Below, piece by piece: positions 6,199 to 6,334 of a DNA stretch of 6,334 nt. The stretch is from Bacteroidia bacterium (GTDB taxonomy: Bacteria > Bacteroidota > Bacteroidia > Bacteroidales > BM523), in NCBI GenBank assembly GCA_016209245.1, contig JACQWN010000262.1, forward strand, positions 1 to 6,334, in the 5' to 3' direction. Made by a program: the position numbers and the translations under genes. How positions within the stretch are numbered: position 1 is the first letter of the stretch; the number at the start of each line of letters is the position of its first letter. Under the pieces are notes generated by a model. It was not told the origin of the DNA. It saw only the letters and a program-made list of their open reading frames with translations, and made no database searches.

Positions 6199-6209
6199 TT
6201 CTGTTGACG

Positions 6210-6250
6210 AACTTCGTGTAACCATTAGCACGAACGCACAACACGAGGTT
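6210..6250. repeat. Stem-loop at the 3' end of the accessory unit, overlapping the right inverted-repeat core
   Basis: AACTTCGTGT (6210-6219) pairs over 10 positions with ACACGAGGTT (6241-6250), with one G-U pair in RNA, around a 21-nt loop. The loop and the second arm contain ACGCACAAC (6234-6242), the partner of GTTGTGCGT at 5536-5544. GTTTGGT (6248-6254) follows and is one base away from the GTTRRRY core. The structure could be a transcript end (no U-run follows directly) or a folded recombination site at the cassette end. The pairing is visible; the function is inference. Confidence 0.45.
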
Positions 6251-6306
6251 TGGTACATTTTGGGGTAAAAAAATTTAATACAGATTTAATAAGGGGAAAA
6301 CAGTTG

Positions 6307-6314
6307 TATCTTTG
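6307..6314 (+). promoter_or_regulatory. -7 promoter element for a gene beyond the window
   Basis: TATCTTTG is identical to the site before the TonB receptor gene and an exact TAnnTTTG. It lies 20 nt before the window end and no start codon follows inside the window, so the gene it would serve is out of view. No clear TTG element is seen 19-21 nt upstream. Confidence 0.45.
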
Positions 6315-6334
6315 CATAAATAAAAACTAAAGCC

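Overview
The window looks like a low-GC Bacteroidota chromosome fragment, probably from an environmental Bacteroidales-type organism. This rests on four signs. There is a TonB-dependent receptor with an N-terminal carboxypeptidase-D-like regulatory domain. A secreted protein and a separate gene remnant both carry C-terminal sorting tails of the type IX secretion system (T9SS). Promoter-like sites match the Bacteroidetes -7 consensus TAnnTTTG. Starts have A-rich upstream regions without Shine-Dalgarno sequences.

Layout. (1) 59-2444, plus strand: a promoter-like site and a complete 779-residue TonB-dependent outer-membrane receptor of unknown substrate. (2) 2485-2586: a large imperfect palindrome with a perfect 23-bp core stem, lying between convergent genes. 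(3) 2655-3604, minus strand: a probable two-gene unit with a 54-codon HicB-like orphan first, then after an 11-nt gap a 257-residue T9SS-exported protein. A TAATTTTG -7 site lies upstream of the HicB-like gene. (4) 3664-3749, minus strand: the last codons of another T9SS tail, cut off by a 181-bp nested inverted repeat (3750-3930) that looks like a MITE. The 3931-4069 stretch is AT-rich and holds nothing I can name. (5) 4070-5536, plus strand: a coiled-coil, class III nucleotide cyclase and HD phosphohydrolase fusion, the most interesting intact protein here. (6) 5536-6250: an accessory cassette-like unit. It has a well-formed promoter, a GNAT-like acetyltransferase gene broken by an apparent internal deletion and frameshift, and an intact 58-residue basic small protein. 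A 9-bp inverted repeat (GTTGTGCGT / ACGCACAAC) frames the unit, recalling integron-cassette core sites. (7) 6307-6314: a -7 element for a gene starting beyond the window.

How it fits together. I see no single pathway. The receptor handles envelope import, the T9SS protein is surface or secreted, and the cyclase-HD protein is a cytoplasmic signalling enzyme. The intergenic spaces and the last 800 bases look like places where mobile or repetitive DNA has been inserted and has decayed. I did not find a clearly new multi-gene system. The best candidates for follow-up are the cyclase-HD fusion with its altered metal-site residue, the cassette-like unit with its broken acetyltransferase, and the MITE-like palindrome with its T9SS-tail fossil.
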